The notes under the pieces are model-generated. The model worked only from the letters and a program-made list of their open reading frames with translations, ran no database searches and was not told where the DNA came from. From the NCBI GenBank assembly GCA_041178325.1, contig JBEGVN010000009.1:1-28405 (forward strand): a stretch of DNA of 28,405 bases, written 5' to 3'. A program made the position numbers and the translations under genes. This DNA is from UBA6136 sp041178325. Lineage in GTDB: Bacteria > Pseudomonadota > Gammaproteobacteria > Methylococcales > Methylococcaceae. Of this stretch, positions 15,578 to 23,008 are shown in pieces. Position 1 is the stretch's first letter. Each line of letters starts with the position of its first letter.

Positions 15578-15649
15578 GGGGGGAGGGGAAGTGCTAGAAT
15601 CGGCAATTTTATCCCTTTCTTGACTTCAACGCTCGGGAATTATCGATTG

Positions 15650-16552
15650 ATGTCCAGTCTAGGCCCTTTTAGAACCCTAAAGGACTGTGTAGGGAACACA
15701 CCTTTGGTCGCCCTTCAGCGTCTTCCAGGGAAGACGAGTAATCGGATTCTGGCCAAGCTTGAAGGCAATAACCCCGCAGGATCCGTCAAGGATCGGCCTG
15801 CGTTGAGCATGATTGAACGTGCCGAGGCTCGCGGGGAGATCAAGCCAGGGGACCGCTTGATCGAGGCGACCAGTGGCAACACCGGCATCGCTCTGGCTAT
15901 GGCCGCGGCTGTCATGGGCTACAAGATGACGCTCATCATGCCAGAAAATATGAGCGCAGAGCGTCGTGCATCGATGAAAGCTTTTGGGGCGGAGATCATC
16001 CTGACGCCGGCCAAAGGCAGCATGGAGGCAGCCATTGATCTCGCCCGGACCATGGAAGCCCGGGGCGAGGGCAGGATTCTGGACCAATTCGCGAACCCTG
16101 ATAACCCGCGTGCACATTATGAAGGAACCGGGCCCGAAATTTGGCGTGATACGTCTGGCACGATCACGCATTTTGTCAGCTCCATGGGCACTACGGGGAC
16201 CATCATGGGCACCTCGGCTTTCCTGAGAGAGCAGAGTCCCAAGATCCAGATCATCGGAGTTCAACCCGAAGGGGATTCGAAAATCCCTGGGATACGGCGA
16301 TGGCCTCGTGAATATCTACCGAAAATCTGTGACTTTGATCGCATCGATCGCATCATGGATGTTTCCCAGACAGAGGCCGAACAAATGACCCGAAGGCTTG
16401 CTGTCGAAGAAGGTATTTTTGCCGGTATTTCTTCTGGGGGTGCCGTGGCTGCTGCCTTGCACCTCTCAGCTTTGGTGACCGACGCCGTCATCGTGGTGAT
16501 TATCTGTGACCGCGGTGATCGGTATCTTTCCACCGGTGTTTTTCCCGAATAG
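15650..16552 (+). CDS. cysM: Cysteine synthase B (O-acetylserine sulfhydrylase)
   Basis: CysM makes cysteine from O-acetylserine using sulfide or thiosulfate, with PLP. The 300 residues align with the E. coli enzyme. The PLP Lys47 is in NPAGSVKDR. LIEATSGNTGIALA is the substrate loop, and SSMGTTGTIMG binds the phosphate. IPGIRRWPREYLP and CDRGDRYLSTGVF are CysM-type rather than CysK-type. The ATG at 15650 is used, since the 10 residues back to a TTG at 15620 are not shared with CysM; that TTG may instead be part of a -35-like TTGACT. rlmD begins 15 bases after the stop, so they are probably transcribed together. Confidence 0.96.
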   Translation: MSSLGPFRTLKDCVGNTPLVALQRLPGKTSNRILAKLEGNNPAGSVKDRPALSMIERAEARGEIKPGDRLIEATSGNTGIALAMAAAVMGYKMTLIMPENMSAERRASMKAFGAEIILTPAKGSMEAAIDLARTMEARGEGRILDQFANPDNPRAHYEGTGPEIWRDTSGTITHFVSSMGTTGTIMGTSAFLREQSPKIQIIGVQPEGDSKIPGIRRWPREYLPKICDFDRIDRIMDVSQTEAEQMTRRLAVEEGIFAGISSGGAVAAALHLSALVTDAVIVVIICDRGDRYLSTGVFPE

Positions 16553-16567
16553 CCCTGGAAACAAATC

Positions 16568-17911
16568 ATGGCACAACGTCGTCGTCGCAAGGCGCTCCCA
16601 CCGCAAGGGGCTTTCAGGGTAGAAATCGAGTCCATGACGCACGATGGGCGGGGTGTGGGTCGAATCGATGGGAAGCCCATCTTTGTCCATGGCACACTCC
16701 CCGGAGAGGACATCACGTTCGAATATACGGAAGTTCGACGCGACTTTGCTGAGGGCCGGTTACTGGAGGTGCACACCGGGGCCGCGGCTCGTGCGCAACC
16801 AGCCTGCGCGCATTATGGCGTATGTGGCGGTTGTAGCTTTCAGCATGTTCAGGATGCAGAGCAGATTCGACTCAAGCAGGGCTTATTGCTCGAGCAGTTT
16901 CAGAGGATCGGAAAACTGGATGGCTTTGCTCTTTTTGACCCCTTGATCGGCCCTTCCTGGGGTTATCGGCAGAAGGCGCGGCTTGGGGTTAAGTATGTCG
17001 CGAAAAAGGGAAAGGTTCTTGTCGGTTTTCGTGAGCGCTCTAGCCCCTTTATTGCGGAAATCGATCACTGTCCTGTTCTTGATCCAAGGATCGGGTCCAA
17101 GTTGGCGAGCATCGCGGACCTTGTTCATGGTCTGAGTATTCGGGATCGGTTGCCGCAGATCGAAGTGGCCTGCAGTGATCAGGCTGTAGCACTCGTCTTT
17201 CGTATTCTTGAAGATCTGAATCAATCGGACCTTGAGCGCTTGAACCAATTTGCAGAAAGGGAAGGCTTTCTGGTCTTGCTCCAGCGGGGTGGGCCCGATA
17301 CCGTCGCCCCCCTTAAAACCAACGTTCCCGTTGATCTTTTCTATGAGATTCCTGATGCTTCGGTGAGATTCATTTTCAAGGCAACCGACTTTACACAGGT
17401 CAACTCTGCCATCAATCAAAAGATGATTTCGCGGGTCATGGAGCTTCTGGATCCCCAGCCAACCGATGTGATTCTTGATCTTTTTTGCGGAATTGGGAAT
17501 TTCACACTTCCTTTGGCTCGGAAGGCAGCAAAGGTGATTGGTATAGAGGGAAGCGGCGAAGCGGTTGAGCGGGCACAACTGAATGCAGAGCGGAACGGAC
17601 TCCAGAATGTGGCGTTTCATGTTGCCGACCTCAGTCAGCCCGTTGATGGAGAATGTTGGGTGAACCAACACTTCGACAAGATTCTTCTCGATCCCTCTCG
17701 GGCCGGCGCCCTGGAGATCCTTGAGCGAATTCCTGGATGGAACGCCAGCCGAATTGTTTATGTTTCCTGCAACCCCTCAACTCTCGCGCGCGATGCCGGT
17801 GTCCTGGTGCACGACCATGGATATCGCTTGGAGGGTGCCGGCGTCATGGATATGTTTCCCCAGACTGCCCATGTCGAATCGCTGGCCCTTTTTGAAAAAG
17901 GTCACCAGTGA
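16568..17911 (+). CDS. rlmD: 23S rRNA (uracil(1939)-C5)-methyltransferase RlmD
   Basis: RlmD (RumA) methylates U1939 of 23S rRNA with SAM. A basic N-terminus and a TRAM domain (about 12-70) bind RNA. The [4Fe-4S] ligands are Cys80, Cys86, Cys89 and Cys168 (in PACAHYGVCGGCSFQ and EIDHCPVL). The SAM motif is DLFCGIGNFTLPLA (about 304-317). The catalytic nucleophile is Cys401 in YVSCNPSTLARD, and the base Glu is in HVESLALF. Length is 447. The ATG at 16568 has GGAAA a few bases upstream. Its TGA (17909-17911) overlaps the start GTG of the next gene. In E. coli it is next to relA; here the neighbour is an L,D-transpeptidase-fold gene. Confidence 0.97.
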   Translation: MAQRRRRKALPPQGAFRVEIESMTHDGRGVGRIDGKPIFVHGTLPGEDITFEYTEVRRDFAEGRLLEVHTGAAARAQPACAHYGVCGGCSFQHVQDAEQIRLKQGLLLEQFQRIGKLDGFALFDPLIGPSWGYRQKARLGVKYVAKKGKVLVGFRERSSPFIAEIDHCPVLDPRIGSKLASIADLVHGLSIRDRLPQIEVACSDQAVALVFRILEDLNQSDLERLNQFAEREGFLVLLQRGGPDTVAPLKTNVPVDLFYEIPDASVRFIFKATDFTQVNSAINQKMISRVMELLDPQPTDVILDLFCGIGNFTLPLARKAAKVIGIEGSGEAVERAQLNAERNGLQNVAFHVADLSQPVDGECWVNQHFDKILLDPSRAGALEILERIPGWNASRIVYVSCNPSTLARDAGVLVHDHGYRLEGAGVMDMFPQTAHVESLALFEKGHQ

Positions 17912-18408
17912 ATCTAGCCCTTCCGGAATCGACCTATCTTCACGTTGACGTCGCCCGTCAGTCGCTTGAATGGATCGAAAAGGGATCTGTGACGCATGCA
18001 TGGCCAGTCTCTACGGCAAAAAACGGGGTGGGTGAACTCAGGGGAAGTGAACAGACCCCGAGGGGATGGCATCGCATTCGGGCGAAGATTGGCGAGGGGC
18101 AACCCTTGAACGCGGTTTTTCGTGGTCGCAGACCGACCGGCGAGGTTTATGGAGATGCTCTAGAGGTGCAGTACCCCGGCAGAGACTGGATTTTGACTCG
18201 GATTCTCTGGTTGGGAGGCATGGAGCCTGGATTCAATCGCTATGGTGCCGTGGATACCACCTGGCGTTATATTTACGTCCACGGGAGTCCCGATCACGGG
18301 GTTACAGGCGAGCCACTTTCGCATGGGTGCGTTCGGATGAAGAGCGCCGATATGCTGGCCCTTTTTAACCGGGTGCCTGTTGGTATGCGGGTTTTAGTCG
18401 CTGGTTGA
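17908..18408 (+). CDS. L,D-transpeptidase YkuD-domain protein
   Basis: The single YkuD domain carries the family signature: YVHGSPDH, with His125, and SHGCVRM (138-144), with catalytic Cys141 and Arg143. In periplasmic relatives this domain makes 3-3 peptidoglycan cross-links or anchors lipoproteins. There is no signal peptide: the N-terminus MNLALPESTYLHVDVARQSL is hydrophilic, and no upstream start could add one. So it is either cytoplasmic or leaves the cell by another route. Only 166 residues long, it is a minimal form. The GTG start overlaps the rlmD stop by four bases, so translation is likely coupled. Substrate and location are inference. Confidence 0.9.
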   Translation: MNLALPESTYLHVDVARQSLEWIEKGSVTHAWPVSTAKNGVGELRGSEQTPRGWHRIRAKIGEGQPLNAVFRGRRPTGEVYGDALEVQYPGRDWILTRILWLGGMEPGFNRYGAVDTTWRYIYVHGSPDHGVTGEPLSHGCVRMKSADMLALFNRVPVGMRVLVAG

Positions 18409-18429
18409 GTTTCAAGAGATAACGCATTT

Positions 18430-19833
18430 ATGTCCCATCAGGCTTCGGGTATGACCGCGCTGGAACGCCGAGCCAGTTTTTCGCTGGCGGCAATTTACAT
18501 GCTGAGGATGATCGGCATGTTCCTCATTCTCCCGGTCTTTTCTGTCTTGGCTCGCGATCTGCCGGATGCATCGCCCTTCCTCGTAGGGCTTGCCATTAGT
18601 GCATATGGACTGACCCAGGCGGTTTTTCAAATCCCATTTGGGATGTGGTCAGATCGTTGGGGGCGTAAGCCCGTCATCACAGTGGGTCTGATTCTTTTTG
18701 TGCTTGGCAGTATCCTCGCGGCAATCTCCCCCTCCATATACGGCATTATTGCCGGGCGTTGCCTTCAGGGGGCGGGAGCTGTCGCCGCCGTTGTAATGGC
18801 TTTGGCTGCTGATTTAACCCGTGAAGAGAATCGCACCAAGGCAATGGCCATGATTGGAATCAGTATTGGCATTTCATTTGCCATCTCAATTGTGGCTGGC
18901 CCAATTCTCTCCAACTGGCTCGGACTGCAGGGGCTTTTCTGGTTGATTACCGGACTCGCGGCCGCAAGCTTAGCGGTTTTGCACCTCTGGGTACCCAATC
19001 CACAGGTCTCGACATTTCATGGCGATGCCCAACTTCGGACTCAAGGGATTCGTCGGGTTTTTGCAAATGGTGAACTGCTCAGGCTCGATTTCGGTATTTT
19101 CTGCCTTCATCTCATGCTGACGGCCAGCTTTGTCGTTGTTCCAGTTCTGATACGAGATGGGCTTGAGATGCCAGCTTCAGAGCACTGGTATCTTTACCTT
19201 CCCGTCTTCCTGCTGGCCATTCTGACCATGGTGCCATTTGTCATTCTGGCCGAAAAAAAACGCAAGATGAAGCCGGTTTTTGTCTCCTTCATCGCTCTAG
19301 TCGGTCTTTCGCTGGTGGGTTTCCTCTGCTTTGGTAACACCTTCTGGGGCGTCTTTGCGTTGCTCTATCTCTTTTTTACCGGCTTCAATTTGCTGGAGGC
19401 CACCCTTCCATCGATGATTTCCAAAATTGCTCCGCCCGATCTCAAAGGGACAGCCATGGGTATCTATTCGACAGCTCAATTTCTGGGTGCTTTTGCAGGA
19501 GGCACTGGCGCAGGATTCCTGGTTGGGCAATATGGACATGATGCTGTGTTCACCTACTGCGGGGTCGTTGCATTGTTGTGGTTCATTGTGGCCTTGGGCA
19601 TGAGACCGCCGCGGCATCTCAGCAGTAGGCTTGAGAATGTGCGGGATATTCCGGCCGAGGCGATGACCGATTTTTCGATGGAATTGGCAAAGATCTCCGG
19701 GGTGATTGAAGCGGTGGTAGTTCCTGAGGATGGTGTTGCTTATCTCAAAGTTGAGCGAGATCACTTGGACGAAAATGAGCTGGCTGCTTGCCTGTCAAAA
19801 TTCAGGGGAATAGAAACCCCTTTGGCTCAGTGA
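18430..19833 (+). CDS. MFS transporter with C-terminal YAM domain (YajR-like)
   Basis: A proton-driven drug-efflux-type MFS carrier of 467 residues. About 12 hydrophobic segments lie between residues 17 and 392. Motif A, GMWSDRWGRK, is at 71-80, with the preceding FQIPF; LQGAGAVAAVVMALAADLT is the motif B/C region. The last ~65 residues (403-467: RDIPAEAMTDFSMELAKISG and VIEAVVVPEDGVAYLKVERD) form a small ferredoxin-like domain, the YAM domain of E. coli YajR. That pairing makes YajR the best match; the cargo is not known. It starts 21 bases after the transpeptidase gene at ATG 18430. No strong ribosome-binding site is seen; ATG 18451 is an alternative start. Confidence 0.92.
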   Translation: MSHQASGMTALERRASFSLAAIYMLRMIGMFLILPVFSVLARDLPDASPFLVGLAISAYGLTQAVFQIPFGMWSDRWGRKPVITVGLILFVLGSILAAISPSIYGIIAGRCLQGAGAVAAVVMALAADLTREENRTKAMAMIGISIGISFAISIVAGPILSNWLGLQGLFWLITGLAAASLAVLHLWVPNPQVSTFHGDAQLRTQGIRRVFANGELLRLDFGIFCLHLMLTASFVVVPVLIRDGLEMPASEHWYLYLPVFLLAILTMVPFVILAEKKRKMKPVFVSFIALVGLSLVGFLCFGNTFWGVFALLYLFFTGFNLLEATLPSMISKIAPPDLKGTAMGIYSTAQFLGAFAGGTGAGFLVGQYGHDAVFTYCGVVALLWFIVALGMRPPRHLSSRLENVRDIPAEAMTDFSMELAKISGVIEAVVVPEDGVAYLKVERDHLDENELAACLSKFRGIETPLAQ

Positions 19834-19851
19834 TCGGGAACTGACGGAATC

Positions 19852-20592
19852 ATGAATTTTGGTTGCGGGACACTGATCGCTTTAGTGTTGTTGGTCGTGG
19901 CAGCAGGGAAATTGATTCCCCACGGTTCGACGAAGCCTTCACCCCCGCAGGCATCCCCGGGAGGGATCAAGGGGCAGGGCAGTGGGGTAGACCGAGGGAG
20001 TTTCGTTAAACTTCCAGCTAAAGCTTTAGAGGAGCCTCAGGGGCCATCTTTTGAGGCGATGCTCGCTGAGTTGAAGAAGTGGTTGGATGAGAAAGCGTTG
20101 GAAGCTGAGCATCATGTGCTGGATCGGGCGGTGTTGCCTGCGGGGCCTACAGCTGAAGTTTTCGCGGAGGTTGGTGAGCAGGCAAAAGCGCTGGTCACCC
20201 AGAAGATTGCCGAGGTCTCTTCAACGTCTGTGCCCCCTCCTCAGACGTTTCCCGCTGAAAAAACTTTGCCTAAGTCTGCGACTTCCCGTACTAGTCCTGC
20301 CACTCCTGTTACGCCCTTATCTTCAGGAGCAAAGCTGGCGGTTGAGGGGCGTGATCCGGTGTTTAACAATCCTTGGAATCGCGCGGTGGAGCCGGTGGAG
20401 CGTTACCTAAAGCAGCACGTGCATGATGCAGCTTCAATCGAGGTTTTGGAGTGGGGTCAGGTCGAAGTGACGAGGGAGGGATACCAGGCTCGCTGCGTTT
20501 ACAAGTCTAAAAATGTCTTGGGAAAAATGACGACCCAGAGCCGTCTCTTTGTGCTTGACCACTCAGGGAAGGTCATCGATATTCGCGATTGA
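19852..20592 (+). CDS. Hypothetical membrane-anchored protein with conserved C-terminal domain
   Basis: A 246-residue protein of unknown function. Residues about 4-22 form one hydrophobic segment (GCGTLIALVLLVVAAGKLI), a signal-anchor or uncleaved signal; Cys5 lies too early for a lipobox. A low-complexity Pro/Ser/Lys region follows, then a charged helix-rich stretch (about 65-120) and a second Pro/Thr-rich linker (126-160). The C-terminal ~78 residues (168-246: NNPWNRAVEPVERYLKQ, ASIEVLEWGQVEV, YQARCVYKSKNVLG and RLFVLDHSGKVIDI) look like a compact alpha-beta domain seen in other hypothetical proteins; I do not know a name for it. Base and codon use looks more GAG/GCG/GTG-rich than in the neighbours. 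The ATG at 19852 is preceded by GGAAT. It is convergent with grxC across 6 bases. It may be accessory or fast-evolving. Confidence 0.75.
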   Translation: MNFGCGTLIALVLLVVAAGKLIPHGSTKPSPPQASPGGIKGQGSGVDRGSFVKLPAKALEEPQGPSFEAMLAELKKWLDEKALEAEHHVLDRAVLPAGPTAEVFAEVGEQAKALVTQKIAEVSSTSVPPPQTFPAEKTLPKSATSRTSPATPVTPLSSGAKLAVEGRDPVFNNPWNRAVEPVERYLKQHVHDAASIEVLEWGQVEVTREGYQARCVYKSKNVLGKMTTQSRLFVLDHSGKVIDIRD

Positions 20593-20598
20593 ATTCCT

Positions 20599-20865
20599 CT
20601 AATTTTCAACATCGGCGATGAGTTCAGCCAGTCCTCCCGCCCGATCCAAGGCTACGAGGTCATCATAACCGCCAATATGGGTCTCGCCCGCGAAGATTTG
20701 GGGGACCGTCCGCCGGCCTGTGATTCGCATCATTTCGTCCCGTGCCTCGGGGTTCTGGTCAACCCGAATTTTCTCGATTTCATTTACACCTCTAGACTTG
20801 AGGTAGCGTTCGGCCAAGTGGCAATAGGGGCAAATACCCGTCAAGTACATTCTGAATTTTTCCAT
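20599..20865 (-). CDS. grxC: Glutaredoxin 3 (GrxC-type)
   Basis: An 88-residue dithiol glutaredoxin. The redox motif CPYC is near residues 12-15 (GICPYCHLAERYL). The glutathione-binding elements TVPQIFAGETHIGGYDDL follow. It reduces disulfides and glutathione mixed disulfides with glutathione and glutathione reductase. GAGG lies 7 bases before the ATG at 20865. It is alone on its strand here, between the hypothetical gene (convergent) and the DUF502 gene (divergent). Confidence 0.95.
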   Translation of the reverse strand: MEKFRMYLTGICPYCHLAERYLKSRGVNEIEKIRVDQNPEARDEMMRITGRRTVPQIFAGETHIGGYDDLVALDRAGGLAELIADVEN

Positions 20866-20888
20866 TCGGACGCCTCAAGTTTAAGCAC

Positions 20889-20916
20889 TTGTGAAAAGGC
20901 ACAAGGATCGTAGAAT
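20889..20916 (+). promoter_or_regulatory. Candidate sigma-70 promoter for the DUF502 gene
   Basis: TTGTGA (20889-20894) and TAGAAT (20911-20916) stand 16 bases apart and match the consensus -35 and -10 boxes at 4 and 5 of 6 positions. They lie about 100 bases before the ATG at 21020, in the divergent gap shared with grxC. Confidence 0.4.
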
Positions 20917-21019
20917 GCCCGCACCTGCATTGGGGATGATAGCGCCCCTCTCGGCCCTGTAAACAGTCCATCCAAAGTCGACTGAGAAGAAAGGGTTAAC
21001 GAAAGCCCCGGAGGCTTTA

Positions 21020-21658
21020 ATGAAGAACAGACTGCATTTGATTTTTGAGTATTTTCTGATCGGTGCATTGGGTTTGCTCCCAATTCTCCTCATTACCCAG
21101 ATCGTTCTCACGGTCGAGAGCCTCCTCAGGGAGTCGCTTGTGGGGGTTTACGGGCGTTTTGAAAGCATCCTCCTTCCAGGAATCCTTCTTTTAGGCTCGA
21201 TCATCTTGGTGATCTATGTGGGCTACCTGATCAAGCAGGATAAGGCTCATATCCTTTATTTTTTCGAAAAGATCATTAACCGAATTCCGGTTTTGGGCAT
21301 CATTTATCGGGTCTCTCAGAAGCTCCTCAGGCTTTTTCATGATGGGCATGAGAAGCAGATTACCGATTCGGTATTCATTGAATATCCTCGGCAGGGTTTA
21401 TGGGTCCCCGCCTATGTGACCAATCGGACGGGCGCAATGTTGGTGGTTTATGTTCCGACATCGCCGAATCCGACATCGGGATTTACGCTGATCGTTCATG
21501 AATCCACGGTCAGAAAGTCGCCCATGACAATTGAGGAAGTCTCGTCCTTCATCATCAGTCTCGGGGCAGACTTTTCAAAGTCGAAGGAGGTTGCTGAGTT
21601 GCTTCAGGCGAGTGGCGGGAGCAGGGCTGGCGAGGCCATTCCGCACCTGCCAGATTGA
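21020..21658 (+). CDS. DUF502 family membrane protein
   Basis: A 212-residue inner-membrane protein of the DUF502 family, of unknown function. It has two hydrophobic segments (about 9-30 and 50-69). After these comes a soluble domain with IPVLGIIYRVSQKLLRLF (about 90-107), then VFIEYPRQGLWVPAYVTN, and the family motif VVYVPTSPNPTSGFTLIV. The ATG at 21020 has a GGAGG five bases ahead, a very strong ribosome-binding site. In many proteobacteria DUF502 genes lie beside aspS; here no aspS is seen. It ends 73 bases before the lipoprotein gene. Confidence 0.9.
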   Translation: MKNRLHLIFEYFLIGALGLLPILLITQIVLTVESLLRESLVGVYGRFESILLPGILLLGSIILVIYVGYLIKQDKAHILYFFEKIINRIPVLGIIYRVSQKLLRLFHDGHEKQITDSVFIEYPRQGLWVPAYVTNRTGAMLVVYVPTSPNPTSGFTLIVHESTVRKSPMTIEEVSSFIISLGADFSKSKEVAELLQASGGSRAGEAIPHLPD

Positions 21659-21731
21659 AAACACTACTCCAAGGCTAGCCTTGCATGGACAAGGGGCCGA
21701 TAATCGTCAATTTTGAATCGAAGGGATGTCA

Positions 21732-22196
21732 ATGAAGAAGCTGATCGTATTGTTCCTGGCTGCGCTGGTTCTATCTGCCTGTGCGAAAAAGGAGAAGACT
21801 GGCCTGAAGGAAGTGCTGATCCAGCGTTTCAGCGAGGATCAAGATCTGAAAGACTATAAGTTGGATCCGGCTGATGTTGCAGATTGCGTCATTGATGAGA
21901 TTGCCAGCAGCCTTCCGGGATTTGCCGGCGACCCCCGTCGCGATGAATACTTTAAGGCCTATGAGAAGTTCTTCAACGTGAAATCTGCTGCAGATGCGGA
22001 GGCCTCGATCAATGAGTTCGAGCGACTCTTTGGAACGCGTCAGAGAGCGCGTGAAGCGGCCTTGGGAATTACCGATCACATCATGACCTGTATGGGTAAG
22101 GCGATCGAAAATGCACCGACCGACGGGCACCGAGCTCAACCGGCCGAACCCACAGATGTAAAGAGCCCCGCACCAGAGGCGCCTTCAAAAAAGTAA
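21732..22196 (+). CDS. Small lipoprotein of unknown function
   Basis: A 154-residue predicted outer- or inner-membrane lipoprotein. MKKLIVLFLAALVLSAC is a lipoprotein signal with a lipobox LSAC; the lipid would be added to Cys17. The mature part is helical and charged (EVLIQRFSEDQDLKDYKLD, PRRDEYFKAYEKFF), has two Cys (52 and 120) that could form a disulfide, and ends in a Pro/Ala/Lys-rich tail. I chose ATG 21732 because AAGGG lies six bases before it; an ATG at 21726 would leave no spacing. No family is recognised. A strong terminator follows, so it is the end of its transcript. Confidence 0.85.
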   Translation: MKKLIVLFLAALVLSACAKKEKTGLKEVLIQRFSEDQDLKDYKLDPADVADCVIDEIASSLPGFAGDPRRDEYFKAYEKFFNVKSAADAEASINEFERLFGTRQRAREAALGITDHIMTCMGKAIENAPTDGHRAQPAEPTDVKSPAPEAPSKK

Positions 22197-22217
22197 ACCA
22201 TCGCACCAAAAAATAGC

Positions 22218-22244
22218 AAAACGCCCCACTACGGGGCGTTTTTT
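22218..22244 (+). terminator. Strong intrinsic terminator after the lipoprotein gene
   Basis: AAAACGCCCC (22218-22227) pairs perfectly with GGGGCGTTTT (22233-22242) around the loop ACTAC, and six T run from 22239 to 22244. It is a textbook intrinsic terminator 21 bases after the stop codon. The leading A-run would also help it work on the opposite strand. Confidence 0.93.
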
Positions 22245-22267
22245 GTGGGCCGATGCATTTTCTGTTC

Positions 22268-22281
22268 TTCAACCAATTGAA
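22268..22281. promoter_or_regulatory. Possible operator palindrome upstream of the MarR gene
   Basis: TTCAA (22268-22272), CCAA, TTGAA (22277-22281) is a perfect inverted repeat of five-base arms. It lies 144 bases upstream of the MarR-type regulator, the only gene reading from this gap. MarR proteins commonly bind such palindromes at their own promoters, but this short one could be chance. Confidence 0.25.
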
Positions 22282-22424
22282 CCGCAAGCAGTTTATTACG
22301 GCGCAAATCTTGCTTCATCACCCCTTCGGATAGTCAGCACGACGTCCCGGTTTCCCCGTCTGATTTTGAAGACAGGGCGCCAGACGCGCGAGACCGCAAG
22401 AGACGGAACAGAAGGATAACTAGA

Positions 22425-22994
22425 ATGAAGCCGAATCTGATGTACGAGCGAATGGAGCGGATTGCCAACCTGATGCGAGCGAGCCTGCGCAAATCAGGCC
22501 ATAGCAAAGGTCTCCAACCCGTACAGATGGAAGCGCTACATTACCTGAGTCGCTGTAATCATTACAGTAACACGCCGATGGCCGTGGCGGAGTTTTTAGG
22601 GTTGACGAAGGGCACGGTTTCACAGACTCTCGCAGTGCTCGAGGGGGACGGGCTGGTAACCAAAACAGCGGATACCAATGATCGTCGGGTCGTCCATCTG
22701 AAGCTCACCGAAAAAGGCAAGGATGCCCTGTCTAGCGCCATTCCGCCCGAAGCACTGAACTCGGCATTGGAGCAACTTACGCTATCCGAGCGCCAAGCCG
22801 TTGATTCTGCGCTTCAGACCCTTTGGATCTCACTGCAGAAGGTGAATGGACTCAAGACCTTTGGTGTCTGTGCGAGCTGCACGTATCACCGTCGATCAGA
22901 CGACGGGAAGGCTTCGTGTGGATTGACCCACGAGGCCCTCATCGAGGCAGAATGCGACAAGATTTGTCGTGAGCATCTTCCCTCTGTCCCATAA
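22425..22994 (+). CDS. MarR-type transcription regulator with Cys-rich C-terminal tail
   Basis: A 189-residue winged-helix regulator. The DNA-binding part (about 32-98) has LQPVQMEALHYLSR, then AEFLGLTKGTVSQTLAVLEGDGLV and the wing TNDRRVVHLKLTEKGK. After a dimer helix (115-140), the tail holds five cysteines: Cys149, Cys152, Cys165, Cys177 and Cys181, in CASCTYHR, ASCGLTHE and ECDKICREH. That spacing suggests bound metal or an iron-sulfur or thiol redox sensor. AAGGAT at 22412-22417 is the ribosome-binding site for the ATG at 22425. It faces the large flavin/Fe-S oxidoreductase across 14 bases, so a link to that enzyme is possible but not shown. The regulator's ligand is unknown. Confidence 0.9.
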   Translation: MKPNLMYERMERIANLMRASLRKSGHSKGLQPVQMEALHYLSRCNHYSNTPMAVAEFLGLTKGTVSQTLAVLEGDGLVTKTADTNDRRVVHLKLTEKGKDALSSAIPPEALNSALEQLTLSERQAVDSALQTLWISLQKVNGLKTFGVCASCTYHRRSDDGKASCGLTHEALIEAECDKICREHLPSVP

Positions 22995-23008
22995 GCCAGA
23001 CCGCCTCT

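Noticed and set aside
15620..15649. TTG start for cysM ten codons upstream
   Set aside because: The extra residues do not match CysM, and the TTG is part of TTGACT, a likely -35 box. ATG 15650 aligns with the family.
16883..17671. Minus-strand open frame of 262 residues inside rlmD
   Set aside because: Antisense of rlmD; composition is typical of a shadow frame, with no domain.
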